This document shows positions 1-7,468 of a stretch of DNA of 16,766 nucleotides, one piece after another; the stretch's first letter is position 1; every line of letters begins with the position of its first letter. This stretch comes from DATLFP01 sp035540955. GTDB taxonomy: Bacteria > Actinomycetota > Acidimicrobiia > Acidimicrobiales > CADCSY01. The stretch lies in the NCBI GenBank assembly GCA_035540955.1, contig DATLFP010000190.1, positions 1-16,766 on the forward strand. Direction: 5' to 3'. Made by a program: the position numbers and the translations under genes. A model generated the notes under the pieces. That model did not search any database. It was given only the letters and a program-made list of their open reading frames with translations, and was not told where the DNA came from.

Positions 1-435
1 GAGCTCGGGCCGGCCCAGCCCGAGGGGCCCAGCCTCGGCTCGCCCGGCCCCGACCAGGGCTATGCGCTCGTGCTCGCCCGCCGGTTCGAGGACCGTCTCG
101 TGCTCGACGGCGTCCACCGGGAGGACGCGGTCGCCGGTTGCCTCGGCGTGGCGCTGCGGCGGGCGTCGCTGTTCGGACGGGCGCCGGTGATCCACGACCT
201 CGACATCGCCTTCCGCGTCTGGGGCTTCCTCGGCGACGCGCCACCCGAGCTGGTCGAGCTCCGGGTCCCGCTCTTCGAGGCCGCCGCCCACCACTACTCG
301 GACCAGCGGGCCATCGTCGATCACATCCCGGAGGCGACGTTGCGCCTCACCCACCAGGCGGTGGCCTCCCGCTTCCCCGGCGACTGGCGCGCGCTGGTCG
401 GCCTCGACGCGCCGGGCACGCCGGCCGCCGCGTAG
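1..435 (+). CDS. Hypothetical protein, 5'-truncated
   Basis: The frame is open from the first base of the window and ends at TAG 433-435, so the true start lies upstream. A GTG at 70 could serve as an internal start, but in-frame sequence before it (a Gly/Pro-rich stretch ending in DQGYAL) reads as protein, so I treat the gene as truncated. The visible 144 residues are soluble, with no signal peptide or membrane segment, and are rich in charged helices (for example LARRFEDRL and HDLDIAFRVWGFLG). I do not recognise the family and assign no function. Codon use, with nearly all third positions G or C, matches the neighbouring real genes. The next gene starts 55 bp downstream behind its own putative promoter, so the two are probably transcribed separately. 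Confidence 0.7.
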   Translation, partial: ELGPAQPEGPSLGSPGPDQGYALVLARRFEDRLVLDGVHREDAVAGCLGVALRRASLFGRAPVIHDLDIAFRVWGFLGDAPPELVELRVPLFEAAAHHYSDQRAIVDHIPEATLRLTHQAVASRFPGDWRALVGLDAPGTPAAA

Positions 436-477
436 GTCTTCGACGCCGCGCCGATCGCCCGCCCCGGGCATCGCGGT

Positions 478-483
478 TACCTT
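478..483 (+). promoter_or_regulatory. Putative -10 element for a leaderless mRNA
   Basis: TACCTT fits the actinobacterial TANNNT -10 pattern and ends 7 bp before the GTG at 491. That places the transcription start at or next to the start codon. No Shine-Dalgarno sequence lies between, and no clear -35 is visible. Four other genes in the window share this arrangement. Confidence 0.5.
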
Positions 484-490
484 CGCCGCC

Positions 491-1327
491 GTGCAGACGC
501 TCGAGATCCCCGTCGGCGCGGACACGTTCGCGGCGCGGGTGGCCGGTCCCGACGACGGCGATGTCGTGGTCCTCTTGCATGGCTTCCCGCAGACGTCGTG
601 GTCGTGGCGTCACCAGCTCGACGCCCTGGCCGCCGCCGGGTTCCGGGCCGTCGCCCCCGACCAGCGCGGGTACTCCCCAGGGGCCCGGCCGGCCGCGGTG
701 GACGACTACGCCATACCGCATCTCGTCGCCGACGTGCTCGGCATCGCCGACGCCGTCGGGGCCGAGCGGTTCCACCTCGTCGGCCATGACTGGGGCGCGG
801 CGGTGGCGTGGCAGGTCGCCGGCCGGCACCCCGAGCGCGTGCGGACGCTCACGATCCTGTCGGTGCCGCATCCCGCGGCGTTCGGGCGAGCGCTGGCGGG
901 CGAAGATGGGGCCGACCAGGCCACGCGGTCGTCCTACATCGACTTCTTCCGCAGCGACGGCGCCGCCGAGGCCTTCACCCAGAACGGCGGCGATGGCCTC
1001 CGCAACCTCTTCGCCATGACCGGCCTCACCGACGTGGAGCCGTTCGTGGAGGTCCTGCTCCAACCGAGCGCCATGCAGGCGGCGCTCAACTGGTACCGGG
1101 CGGCGTCGCTCACCGATGCCGAGTCGCTCGGCCCGATCGGCATGCCGACCTTGTTCGTGTGGAGCACGGACGACGCTGCCCTCGGGCCCGACGCCGCCCG
1201 CTGGACCGAGGAGTACGTGGCCGGCCCCTACCGGTTCGAGGTGCTCGAGGGCATCGGCCACTGGATCGCCGAGACGGCGCCCGACCGGCTCAACGCCCTC
1301 CTGCTCGAGCACCTGCGGACGGCGTGA
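491..1327 (+). CDS. Alpha/beta hydrolase, epoxide hydrolase-like
   Basis: This 278-residue cytoplasmic alpha/beta hydrolase carries the oxyanion-hole motif HGFP (30-33) and the nucleophile elbow GHDWGAA with Asp100. An Asp rather than Ser nucleophile marks the epoxide hydrolase/haloalkane dehalogenase branch. The cap contains NWYRA (Tyr202) and SSYI (Tyr149), and Tyr residues in the cap are the epoxide-activating groups in epoxide hydrolases. His257 (GIGHW) is the likely general base, and Asp227, Asp228 or Asp234 the charge-relay acid. It probably hydrolyses an epoxide to a diol through an alkyl-enzyme ester; the substrate cannot be told. The GTG start at 491 is chosen because the -10-like TACCTT ends 7 bp upstream and the fold begins at once. 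Its stop overlaps the start of the M48 protease, so the two are co-translated. Confidence 0.85.
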   Translation: MQTLEIPVGADTFAARVAGPDDGDVVVLLHGFPQTSWSWRHQLDALAAAGFRAVAPDQRGYSPGARPAAVDDYAIPHLVADVLGIADAVGAERFHLVGHDWGAAVAWQVAGRHPERVRTLTILSVPHPAAFGRALAGEDGADQATRSSYIDFFRSDGAAEAFTQNGGDGLRNLFAMTGLTDVEPFVEVLLQPSAMQAALNWYRAASLTDAESLGPIGMPTLFVWSTDDAALGPDAARWTEEYVAGPYRFEVLEGIGHWIAETAPDRLNALLLEHLRTA

Positions 1328-2502
1328 CCGAAGCCTCGGCGCCGCTGTCTCCCTATCGCCGCGTCCGGGCCGATCCCGCTGACTGGTTCGACGTCGAGGA
1401 GATCGCCCGGGGCCGCGCCTACGTGCGGCCCATCCGGCGAATGCTCCACGTCCAGACCGTGCTCACGACGACCATCGCTGTGGCGTTCGTGGTGGGCGAG
1501 GCCGGGCCCCGGCTCGTCGAGGGCCTGGACGTGTCCGGGTGGGTGCTGCAGCTGGTGGTCGTGGCCGCCGCGTTCTTCGCCGTCGACCTCGGGGTGACGG
1601 CGTGGTTCGACGGGTGGCGGGAGCTGGTGTGGGACAAGCGGTGGGACATGAGCACCCAGACGGTGCGCGGCTTCCTCGCCGACCAGGTCAAGGGCGTCGC
1701 CGTGAACGTGGGCGTGACGCTGCTGCTGCTCATCCCGCTGTGGGCGCTGATCCGGGCCACCGACTGGTGGTGGCTGTACGGGTGGCTGCTGCTCGCCGGG
1801 TTCGCGCTGCTGGCGGCCACGCTCGGACCCGTCGTGATCGCCCCGATCTTCAACAAGTACACGCCGATGGAGGACGAGGTGCTGCGTGACGTGCTGCTCG
1901 ACGTCGCCCGCATCGCCGAGCTCGACGTGAACGAGGTGCTGGTGGCTGACGCGTCGCGGCGATCGCGGGCCATCAACGCCCACGTGAGCGGGCTCGGGAA
2001 GACGCGCCGGGTGGTGGTGTTCGACACGCTGCTCGACTGGGACCCCGCCCATCTCGAGCAGATCGTCGGCCACGAGCTCGGACACTGGCGGTTCAAGCAC
2101 GTGCGGCGCCGGGTGCCCGTCCTCGTCGCTGCCCAGGGGCTGGCGCTGGTCGTGGCGGCGGCCGCCTTCGAGTGGGACTGGCTGCTGGAGACCGCCGGCG
2201 TGTCGGGCATCCGCGAGCCCGCCGCCCTCCCGCTGTTCCTGCTCGTGTTCCAGGTCGGGTTCCTGCTGTCGACGCTGGTGACGTCGTGGCTGTCGCGGGC
2301 CGACGAGCGGGCCGCCGACCTCTACGCCCTCGACCTGCTCGGCGACCCCGATGCCTTCACCGGCGCCTTCCGTCGTCTCGCCGAGGTCAACAACGCCGAG
2401 GTCGACCCGCCCCTCTGGAAGCGCCTGACCCACACGCACCCGCCCATCGCCGAGCGGGTGGCCATGGCCGCCGCCTGGCGATCCCGAACCTTGTCGCGCT
2501 GA
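1324..2502 (+). CDS. M48 family metallopeptidase, Ste24/CAAX-protease-like
   Basis: This 392-residue integral membrane zinc protease has the HELGH motif at 250-254 (two His ligands, catalytic Glu251). The third ligand is Glu328 in ADERAAD, the ExxAD pattern of Ste24-type M48 enzymes. About four hydrophobic segments lie before the catalytic motif (roughly 44-62, 72-95, 122-145, 148-172) and two between the motif halves (roughly 263-283, 300-322), which is the Ste24 layout. The C-terminal HTHPPIAER motif is also typical. Bacterial members are generally thought to act in membrane protein quality control, because bacteria have no prenylated CAAX substrates; the role here is unknown. The start GTG 1324-1326 overlaps the hydrolase stop TGA 1325-1327, implying translational coupling. 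The last codons lie in one arm of the hairpin at 2480-2540. Confidence 0.9.
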   Translation: MTEASAPLSPYRRVRADPADWFDVEEIARGRAYVRPIRRMLHVQTVLTTTIAVAFVVGEAGPRLVEGLDVSGWVLQLVVVAAAFFAVDLGVTAWFDGWRELVWDKRWDMSTQTVRGFLADQVKGVAVNVGVTLLLLIPLWALIRATDWWWLYGWLLLAGFALLAATLGPVVIAPIFNKYTPMEDEVLRDVLLDVARIAELDVNEVLVADASRRSRAINAHVSGLGKTRRVVVFDTLLDWDPAHLEQIVGHELGHWRFKHVRRRVPVLVAAQGLALVVAAAAFEWDWLLETAGVSGIREPAALPLFLLVFQVGFLLSTLVTSWLSRADERAADLYALDLLGDPDAFTGAFRRLAEVNNAEVDPPLWKRLTHTHPPIAERVAMAAAWRSRTLSR

Positions 2503-2540
2503 CCCGCCCCGGGCGGGTGTGCGCGACAAGGTTCGGGGTC
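2480..2540. terminator. Shared hairpin between convergent genes, putative bidirectional terminator
   Basis: The arm CCCGAACCTTGTCGCGC (2483-2499) is perfectly complementary to 2521-2537. The pairing extends outward to 2480/2540 with one G-U pair. Inside lies a second stem, ACCCGCC (2502-2508) with GGCGGGT (2512-2518) and loop CCG. The structure spans the 3' ends of both convergent genes: the protease stop at 2500-2502 and the lipoprotein stop at 2540-2542. There is no T-run on either side, so termination by hairpin alone is inferred. Confidence 0.65.
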
Positions 2541-4174
2541 TAGGACCCGAAGTAGAGGCTGGGAAGGCGTTCGGCGCGGTAGACGGTCCAGCCCGAGGGG
2601 GCGCCGTCGGGGCGGGCGGCGCCGGTGCCGACCTCGAGGTCGAGGACGATGTCGTCCTCGGAGCCGTCGGCGGCCGGCCCCTGGACCACCTCGACGATCT
2701 TGGCCAGGTAACCCCCGTCGGCCGAGCTGCCGCCCCCATGGGTGATGAGGACGTTCCCGTTGCCGAGGCGGTCGACGTCGCCCACGAACGGGGTGAAGAT
2801 CGGCCGGCCGTCGTTCCAGGTGTCGCGGTGCTCCCAGATCTGGGTGACGACCCCGCGGTCGAGGTCGAGCCGGTACTGCACCGCCCGGCTGAACGGCGGC
2901 TCGCTACCACCGCCGACGACGGTCCCGGGCCGGAGGTTGCCGTTGTCGTAGAGGATCATCGTGTCGGGCCCGTCCATCTCCATGGCGTGCTGGTGGTACG
3001 GCGGCTCGCCGTCGAGCCGCAGCGTGCCGGTGACACCGAAGCTCCACAGGAGCTCGCCGGCGGGACCGTCGTCGTCGTCGTGGTAGCGGATGGCGAAGAT
3101 CCCGTCGAAGTGCCGGGCGGAGACGATCAGCGCGTTCCACGGCTCGTACAGCTCCACCGCGTTGGCGTGGCTCCAGTCGCGGATGCCACCGTCGCGGTTG
3201 TAGAACCAGTTGGGGGGCGCCAGCAGCGGCCCGTCGACGCACATCTCCGTACCCGGGTGCTCCACCGGGTCGTAGACGTCGGAGAGCGGCCACTCCTGGA
3301 CGATCTCGCCGTCGCGCGTCAGCTCGACCACCACGTCACCGACGAGCCGCGGCTCGGGATCGTCGGGGCACAGCCGGGCGGCGGCGGCCGGGTCGATCTC
3401 GAGCAGCTCGGTGCTGAGCGTCATCAGGTTCCCGTTCGGCAGCTCGATGACCTCGTGGTGGGCGCTGTCGGTCTCGATGGCGAGGGCGTCGTCGCTGGCG
3501 AGCCGGCGACCCTGCAGGTCTTCCACCGCGTACGTGGTCGCCACCCGCGTCGCCCACTCGTTCACGACGGCGCCGAACAGGTCGATCTCCTGGATCACCG
3601 ACTCGCCGGCGGTGACCAGGAAGGTCCCGCGTGTCGTGGTCGCCACGTCGAGGAGCTGGTGGGTGAGGCGCTGGTACCAGACGACGGCGCCGGCGTTGTC
3701 GACGGCGAGCAGGTAGCCGGCATCGGGCGGCTCCTGACCCTCCGGCACCGGATCCCAGCTGAACGCGCTGAAGACGGTCACCCCCGGCTGGATCCGGTCG
3801 GGGTCGGCCTGATGGGTGGTGACGGGCGGCAGGTCGTCGGGCAGCCGTCCGGTCACCCAGTCGAGGGTCTGGGTGGTGCGGCCGGCCCGGACCGTGACCG
3901 TGTAGCTGGTCTCGGCCCGCATGCCCACCACCGGGAGCCGGTGATCGGTGGCCACGCCGGTGGCCGGGATCTCGAAGCTCCCGCCGAGGCCCTCGACGGT
4001 CGCCGTCACCGATGACGCCGGCTCCACCGTCACCTCGAGGACCGCGCTGATGGCGCTGACCGGGTGCGCCGACAGTGTCGCCTCCAGCGTGACGCCGGCG
4101 TCCGCATCGCTGGTACAGGCGGCCGCCACCGTCACGAGGAGCGCCACGAGCGCGACGCGGGTCATCCGGCACAT
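2540..4174 (-). CDS. Arylsulfotransferase (AssT)-family lipoprotein
   Basis: This 544-residue protein has an N-terminal signal ending in VAAAC (Cys20), so it is probably a lipoprotein on the outer face of the membrane. An Ig-like N-terminal domain (about 25-100) precedes a beta-propeller. Conserved blocks of the arylsulfotransferase family are present: DSAHHE (His239/240), DWSHANAV (His336, Asn338), SARH (Arg354) and YHQHAME (His396), followed by LYDNGN. In E. coli AssT, as I recall, the active site uses His252, His356, Asn358, Arg374 and His436. The +2 and +18 offsets from His356 are reproduced exactly here. PAPS-independent transfer of sulfate between phenols is therefore plausible but unproven. 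The ATG at 4174 lies 8 bp from a -10-like TACCGT; a second ATG (codon 4) would keep the signal peptide. No DsbA/DsbL partner is nearby. Confidence 0.82.
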   Translation of the reverse strand: MCRMTRVALVALLVTVAAACTSDADAGVTLEATLSAHPVSAISAVLEVTVEPASSVTATVEGLGGSFEIPATGVATDHRLPVVGMRAETSYTVTVRAGRTTQTLDWVTGRLPDDLPPVTTHQADPDRIQPGVTVFSAFSWDPVPEGQEPPDAGYLLAVDNAGAVVWYQRLTHQLLDVATTTRGTFLVTAGESVIQEIDLFGAVVNEWATRVATTYAVEDLQGRRLASDDALAIETDSAHHEVIELPNGNLMTLSTELLEIDPAAAARLCPDDPEPRLVGDVVVELTRDGEIVQEWPLSDVYDPVEHPGTEMCVDGPLLAPPNWFYNRDGGIRDWSHANAVELYEPWNALIVSARHFDGIFAIRYHDDDDGPAGELLWSFGVTGTLRLDGEPPYHQHAMEMDGPDTMILYDNGNLRPGTVVGGGSEPPFSRAVQYRLDLDRGVVTQIWEHRDTWNDGRPIFTPFVGDVDRLGNGNVLITHGGGSSADGGYLAKIVEVVQGPAADGSEDDIVLDLEVGTGAARPDGAPSGWTVYRAERLPSLYFGS

Positions 4175-4182
4175 GGCGGAGG

Positions 4183-4188
4183 ACGGTA
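4183..4188 (-). promoter_or_regulatory. Putative -10 element of the AssT-like gene
   Basis: Read on the minus strand this is TACCGT, ending 8 bp before the ATG at 4174. That geometry favours a leaderless transcript. It faces away from an identical hexamer at 4212-4217 that serves gltX. Confidence 0.5.
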
Positions 4189-4211
4189 GCCCGACGGGCC
4201 CGTGCGGCGGT

Positions 4212-4217
4212 TACCGT
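4212..4217 (+). promoter_or_regulatory. Putative -10 element of gltX
   Basis: TACCGT ends 6 bp before the gltX GTG at 4224. There is no Shine-Dalgarno in the gap. It supports GTG 4224 as the real start and a leaderless or near-leaderless message. Confidence 0.5.
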
Positions 4218-4223
4218 CGGCGG

Positions 4224-5633
4224 GTGGCTCCTCGCCTGCGATTCGCGCCGTCGCCGACCGGCTACTTCCACGTCGGCGGTGCCCGCACGGCCCTCTACAA
4301 CTGGGCGTTCGCCCGTCAGCAGGGCGGCACGCTCATCCTCCGCATCGAGGACACCGACGTCGAGCGCAACAAGGAGGAGTGGGTCGAGGGCATCTACGAC
4401 GCGATGCGGTGGGTGGGCCTCACGTGGGACGAGCTCTACCGCCAGTCCGAGCGCATGGCACTGTACGAGGCCGCCGCCGCCCAGCTCGAGGCCACCGGCC
4501 ACGCCTACTGGTGCGACTGCACGCGCGGCGACATCGACGCCCGGGCCAAGGAACGGGGCGGTCCGCCCGGCTACGATGGCCACTGCCGGGATCGAGGCTT
4601 GCGCGCCGGCGACGGCCGGGCTCTGCGGTTCCGCACGCCCGACGACGGCGTCACCGTCGTGCACGACATCATCCGCGGCGACGTCGAGTTCCCGAACGCG
4701 ACGCTCGACGATCCCATCATCGTGCGCTCGAACGGCACGCCGATCTTCGTGCTGGCCAACGTCGTCGACGACGCCGACATGCGCATCACCCACGTCGTGC
4801 GCTCCGAGGAGCACCTCCCGACGACGCCCAAGTACATCCTGCTCTGGCACGCGCTGCGGGCGGGCGGGGGCGCGGAAGGCCGCCCGGGTGAGCTGCCGGT
4901 CTTCGCCCACTGCCCGGTGGTGGTCAACGAGCAGCGCAAGAAGCTCTCCAAGCGGCGCGACCCGGTGGCGCTCGAGCTCTACCGCGACGAGGGCTACCTG
5001 CCCGAGGTGATGGTCAACTACCTCGCCCTGATCGGGTGGTCACCACCGGACGGTCGCGAGCGGTTCACGCTCGAGGAGATGGTGCGCGACTTCCGGCTCG
5101 AGGACGTCGGGCGATCGCCGGGCTTCTTCGACGTGAAGAAGCTGCGGGCGTTCAACGGCGATGCCATCCGCGCCATGACCGTCGACGACTTCGTGGCCGC
5201 GGTCGAGCCGTTCGCCGTCCAGCTGCCGTGGGCCGACCAGTTCGATGTCGACCGGTTCCGCACCGTGGCGCCGCTCGTGCAGGAGCGCGTCGAGGTCCTC
5301 AGCGAAGCGGCGCCCATGGTCGACTTCCTCTTCCTCGACGAGCCCGTGGTCGACGAGGCCGCGTGGGCCAAGGCGATGGGCGATGAGCAGGCGGGTGCCG
5401 TGCTCGACGCCGTCGCCACGTCGTGGGAGTCCATCGAGTGGCGGGCCGACGTGATCGGCGAGGTGACGCTGGCGGCCGGGGAGCCGCTCGGGTTGAGCCG
5501 GAAGAAGGCCCAGGCCCCGGTGCGAGTCGCCATCACCGGCCGCAGCGTCGGACCTCCCCTCTGGGAGTCGCTCGAGCTCCTGGGTCGCGAGCCGGCCCTG
5601 GCGCGGCTCCGCTCGGCCCGGGCCCGTCTCTGA
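4224..5633 (+). CDS. gltX: Glutamyl-tRNA synthetase
   Basis: This class I aminoacyl-tRNA synthetase of 469 residues, normal for bacterial GluRS, charges tRNA-Glu with glutamate. The N-terminus FAPSPTGYFHVGGART holds the HIGH-type ATP motif as HVGG (16-19). The KMSKS motif appears as KLSKR (240-244). A zinc-site region has Cys97, Cys99 and Cys121, with Asp123 where E. coli, as I recall, has His. Catalytic, stem-contact and C-terminal anticodon-binding regions are all present. The frame is open far upstream, but GTG 4224 is chosen because the conserved N-terminus starts there and a -10-like hexamer sits 6 bp before it. Actinobacteria generally lack GlnRS and use GluRS plus GatCAB to make Gln-tRNA, so this enzyme may also mischarge the tRNA-Gln encoded 0.66 kb downstream. 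Confidence 0.97.
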   Translation: MAPRLRFAPSPTGYFHVGGARTALYNWAFARQQGGTLILRIEDTDVERNKEEWVEGIYDAMRWVGLTWDELYRQSERMALYEAAAAQLEATGHAYWCDCTRGDIDARAKERGGPPGYDGHCRDRGLRAGDGRALRFRTPDDGVTVVHDIIRGDVEFPNATLDDPIIVRSNGTPIFVLANVVDDADMRITHVVRSEEHLPTTPKYILLWHALRAGGGAEGRPGELPVFAHCPVVVNEQRKKLSKRRDPVALELYRDEGYLPEVMVNYLALIGWSPPDGRERFTLEEMVRDFRLEDVGRSPGFFDVKKLRAFNGDAIRAMTVDDFVAAVEPFAVQLPWADQFDVDRFRTVAPLVQERVEVLSEAAPMVDFLFLDEPVVDEAAWAKAMGDEQAGAVLDAVATSWESIEWRADVIGEVTLAAGEPLGLSRKKAQAPVRVAITGRSVGPPLWESLELLGREPALARLRSARARL

Positions 5634-5634
5634 G

Positions 5635-6273
5635 GTGCGGCGCCGACTCCTCCTCCGTCGGCTCCTCCTCGGGTCGGGCGCGCTCGTCGTCGCCTACTTC
5701 GGCATCACCTTCGTGCAGGTGTGGCGCGCCTCGGTCGACCGGTCCGTGGATCCGGCGCAGGCGATCGTGGTCTTGGGCGCCGCCCAGTACGACGGGCGGC
5801 CCTCACCCGTGCTGCGGGCCCGGCTCGACCACGCCATCGAGCTCTATCGCGAGGCGGTCGCGCCGCTGATCGTCGTCACCGGAGGTCGGCGGCCCGGGGA
5901 CCGGTTCACGGAGGCGTCGGCGTCGGCGTCGTACCTGATCCGAGCGGGGATCCCGGAGACGTCGCTGCGGCTGGAGTCGCAGGGGACCTCGTCGTGGGAG
6001 AGCCTGGCCGCCGCCGCCCGCTTCCTCCGCAACGAGGGCATCACCGACGTGGTGCTCGTCTCGAGCCCGTACCACGCGCTCCGCACCGAGCGCATCGCCG
6101 CCGAGGTCGGTCTCCACGGCGAGGCGTCGCCGTCGCGGGAGTCCGCCGGGTTCCTGCGCAGCCTGGGCCGGCTCGGCCGGGAGACGGTGGCCGTCGGGCT
6201 GGGCCGGATCATCGGCCACCGCCACCTCGTCGACCTCGATGTCCGGGTTCGTGACGTGAGGGGGAGTCGCTAA
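5635..6273 (+). CDS. Membrane-anchored DUF218 (SanA/ElyC/YdcF-like) protein
   Basis: This 212-residue protein has an Arg/Leu-rich N-terminus and a single hydrophobic segment at about 9-26, followed by an extracytoplasmic DUF218 domain. Family signatures are AIVVLGAAQYDGRPS near 43, LDHAIELYREAVAPLIVVTG, the SQGTSSWESLAAAARFL block, and VLVSSPYHALRTERI. SanA, ElyC and YdcF relatives are linked to cell-envelope integrity and lipid-carrier metabolism in Gram-negative bacteria; no precise reaction can be assigned. GTG 5635 follows the gltX stop (5631-5633) with one base between, so it is probably co-transcribed with gltX and translationally coupled. Its TAA stop forms the first three bases of a -10-like hexamer for the downstream tRNA. 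Confidence 0.88.
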   Translation: MRRRLLLRRLLLGSGALVVAYFGITFVQVWRASVDRSVDPAQAIVVLGAAQYDGRPSPVLRARLDHAIELYREAVAPLIVVTGGRRPGDRFTEASASASYLIRAGIPETSLRLESQGTSSWESLAAAARFLRNEGITDVVLVSSPYHALRTERIAAEVGLHGEASPSRESAGFLRSLGRLGRETVAVGLGRIIGHRHLVDLDVRVRDVRGSR

Positions 6274-6276
6274 CCT
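6271..6276 (+). promoter_or_regulatory. Putative -10 element of tRNA-Gln
   Basis: TAACCT matches TANNNT and lies 14 bp before the tRNA, predicting a 5' leader of several nucleotides for RNase P removal. Its first three bases are the stop codon of the upstream gene. Confidence 0.4.
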
Positions 6277-6290
6277 GGCGGGTCCCACCT

Positions 6291-6362
6291 TCGGGGGTGG
6301 TGTAATCGGCAACACAACTGGTTCTGGTCCAGTTATTCGGGGTTCGAGTCCTCGCCCCCGAG
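6291..6362 (+). tRNA. tRNA-Gln (anticodon CTG)
   Basis: A complete cloverleaf folds by eye. The acceptor TCGGGGG pairs with CCCCCGA (6355-6361), giving the U1-A72 pair typical of tRNA-Gln. The D stem is GTGT/ACAC. The anticodon stem ACTGG/CCAGT encloses loop TTCTGGT, so the anticodon is CTG, reading CAG. The T arm is CGGGG-TTCGAGT-CCTCG. The discriminator is G6362. The CCA end is not encoded (CTT follows) and must be added by tRNA nucleotidyltransferase. The gene follows the gltX operon, which fits GluRS-based Gln-tRNA formation. Confidence 0.97.
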
Positions 6363-6375
6363 CTTCGAGGCGTAC

Positions 6376-6408
6376 GACGGCCCCGCTGCGGCGGGGCCGT
6401 CGCCTTTC
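6376..6408 (+). terminator. Rho-independent-type terminator after tRNA-Gln
   Basis: GACGGCCCCGC (6376-6386) pairs perfectly with GCGGGGCCGTC (6391-6401) around the loop TGCG. A short T-containing tail (GCCTTTCCC) follows. It lies 13 bp after the tRNA and is the strongest intrinsic terminator in the window. Confidence 0.85.
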
Positions 6409-6436
6409 CCGCCGTCGGTCTGCCCCGGAGCGAGGA

Positions 6437-7468
6437 GTGCACGGCGCCGGCGGCGAATGCAGCGACGTGCGCCGGGTCCTCACCATCGTGCTGCTCGCGA
6501 TCCTGGCGAGCCCGCTCGCCCCGGCGCGCGCCGAGATCGCCGGTCCGACGTTCGACGCCCACCGCGGGCCGGGACGCGACTACTGGCTGTTCACGCCATC
6601 GGGCGATCCCGCCGTCGCCCGACCGCTCGTGATCTACCTGCACGGCTGCAGCCAGACGGCCGAGGACGCGGCGCGCGGCACGCGGTGGAACGAGCTGGCC
6701 GAGCGGGAGGGGGCGCTCGTCGTCTACCCCGAGCAGTCGCCGGCGGCCAACGGCGCGCAGTGCTGGAACTGGTTCGAGCCCGACCACCAGGTGCGGGGGA
6801 ACGGGGAGCCGGCGATCATCATGGCGATCGTCGCCGAGGTGATGGCCGCTCGCCGGGTCGACCTCAAGCGCGTGTACGCCATCGGCGCGTCGGCGGGGGC
6901 CGACATGGCGACCATCCTCGGCGCCACCTATCCCGATGTCCTCGCCGCCATCGCACCCTTCGCCGGGTGCGCCTACCTGACGTGTGCCGACGTGACCGGC
7001 GAGGCCGCGCGTGCCGCGATGGGCTCCCGTGAGCGCTCGATGCCGGCCATGGTGGTGCAGGGCACCGCCGACCCGCTCAACAACGTGGTGCTGGGGGAGA
7101 GCGCCGTGCGCCAGTGGCTCGGCACCAACCGCCTGGACCCCACGCCGACCTCGACCGAGGACCACGGTGACCCGAGCGCGGTCGAACCCGGATCGGGCGA
7201 CCCGTGCGTCCGCAACCGGAACTTCCCGTGCGCCGGTGGGGCACTTGGGTGGTCGGCGTACCCGGCAACCGTCCATCACCATGCCGACGAGCGCGGCTGC
7301 GTGGTGGTCGATGCCTGGTATGTCCACGGCCTCAGCCACGACTACCCGAGCGGCGACCCCGAGGGGTCCTTCACCGACCCGATCGGCCCCGACCTGACGG
7401 CGGCGGCGTGGTCGTTCTTCCAGGCGCACCGGGTCGGTGCGCCGTGCGGCGAACCCGTCGCCGGCTAG
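6437..7468 (+). CDS. Secreted esterase, PHB depolymerase family
   Basis: This 343-residue secreted serine esterase belongs to the polyhydroxybutyrate depolymerase/feruloyl esterase family. A Sec signal peptide (VRRVLTIVLLAILASPLAPARA, in two parts around residues 11-25 and 26-32) ends near residue 32. The oxyanion motif LHGCSQT (68-74) is typical of the family, and the nucleophile is Ser152 in GASAG. Asp212 (GTADPLNN) and His301 (LSHDYPSG) complete a triad. Cys pairs (for example 177/183 and 257/265) suggest disulfides and an extracytoplasmic location. It probably cleaves polyesters or aromatic esters; no carbohydrate- or PHB-binding domain follows. The start is GTG 6437, 6 nt after GGAG; GTG 6467 would give a more compact signal peptide but has no such site. 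It shares the bases CTAG with the convergent gene's stop. Confidence 0.87.
   Translation: MHGAGGECSDVRRVLTIVLLAILASPLAPARAEIAGPTFDAHRGPGRDYWLFTPSGDPAVARPLVIYLHGCSQTAEDAARGTRWNELAEREGALVVYPEQSPAANGAQCWNWFEPDHQVRGNGEPAIIMAIVAEVMAARRVDLKRVYAIGASAGADMATILGATYPDVLAAIAPFAGCAYLTCADVTGEAARAAMGSRERSMPAMVVQGTADPLNNVVLGESAVRQWLGTNRLDPTPTSTEDHGDPSAVEPGSGDPCVRNRNFPCAGGALGWSAYPATVHHHADERGCVVVDAWYVHGLSHDYPSGDPEGSFTDPIGPDLTAAAWSFFQAHRVGAPCGEPVAG

Noticed and set aside
1228..2910. Long minus-strand open frame antisense to the M48 protease and neighbours
   Set aside because: In DNA of this GC content stop codons are rare in all frames. The translation is low-complexity Ser/Arg/Pro-rich with no domain, while the plus strand carries clear HELGH and membrane motifs.
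3948..4223. Upstream extension of the gltX frame
   Set aside because: The open frame overlaps the divergent lipoprotein gene and both promoters. The GluRS family N-terminus begins at GTG 4224.
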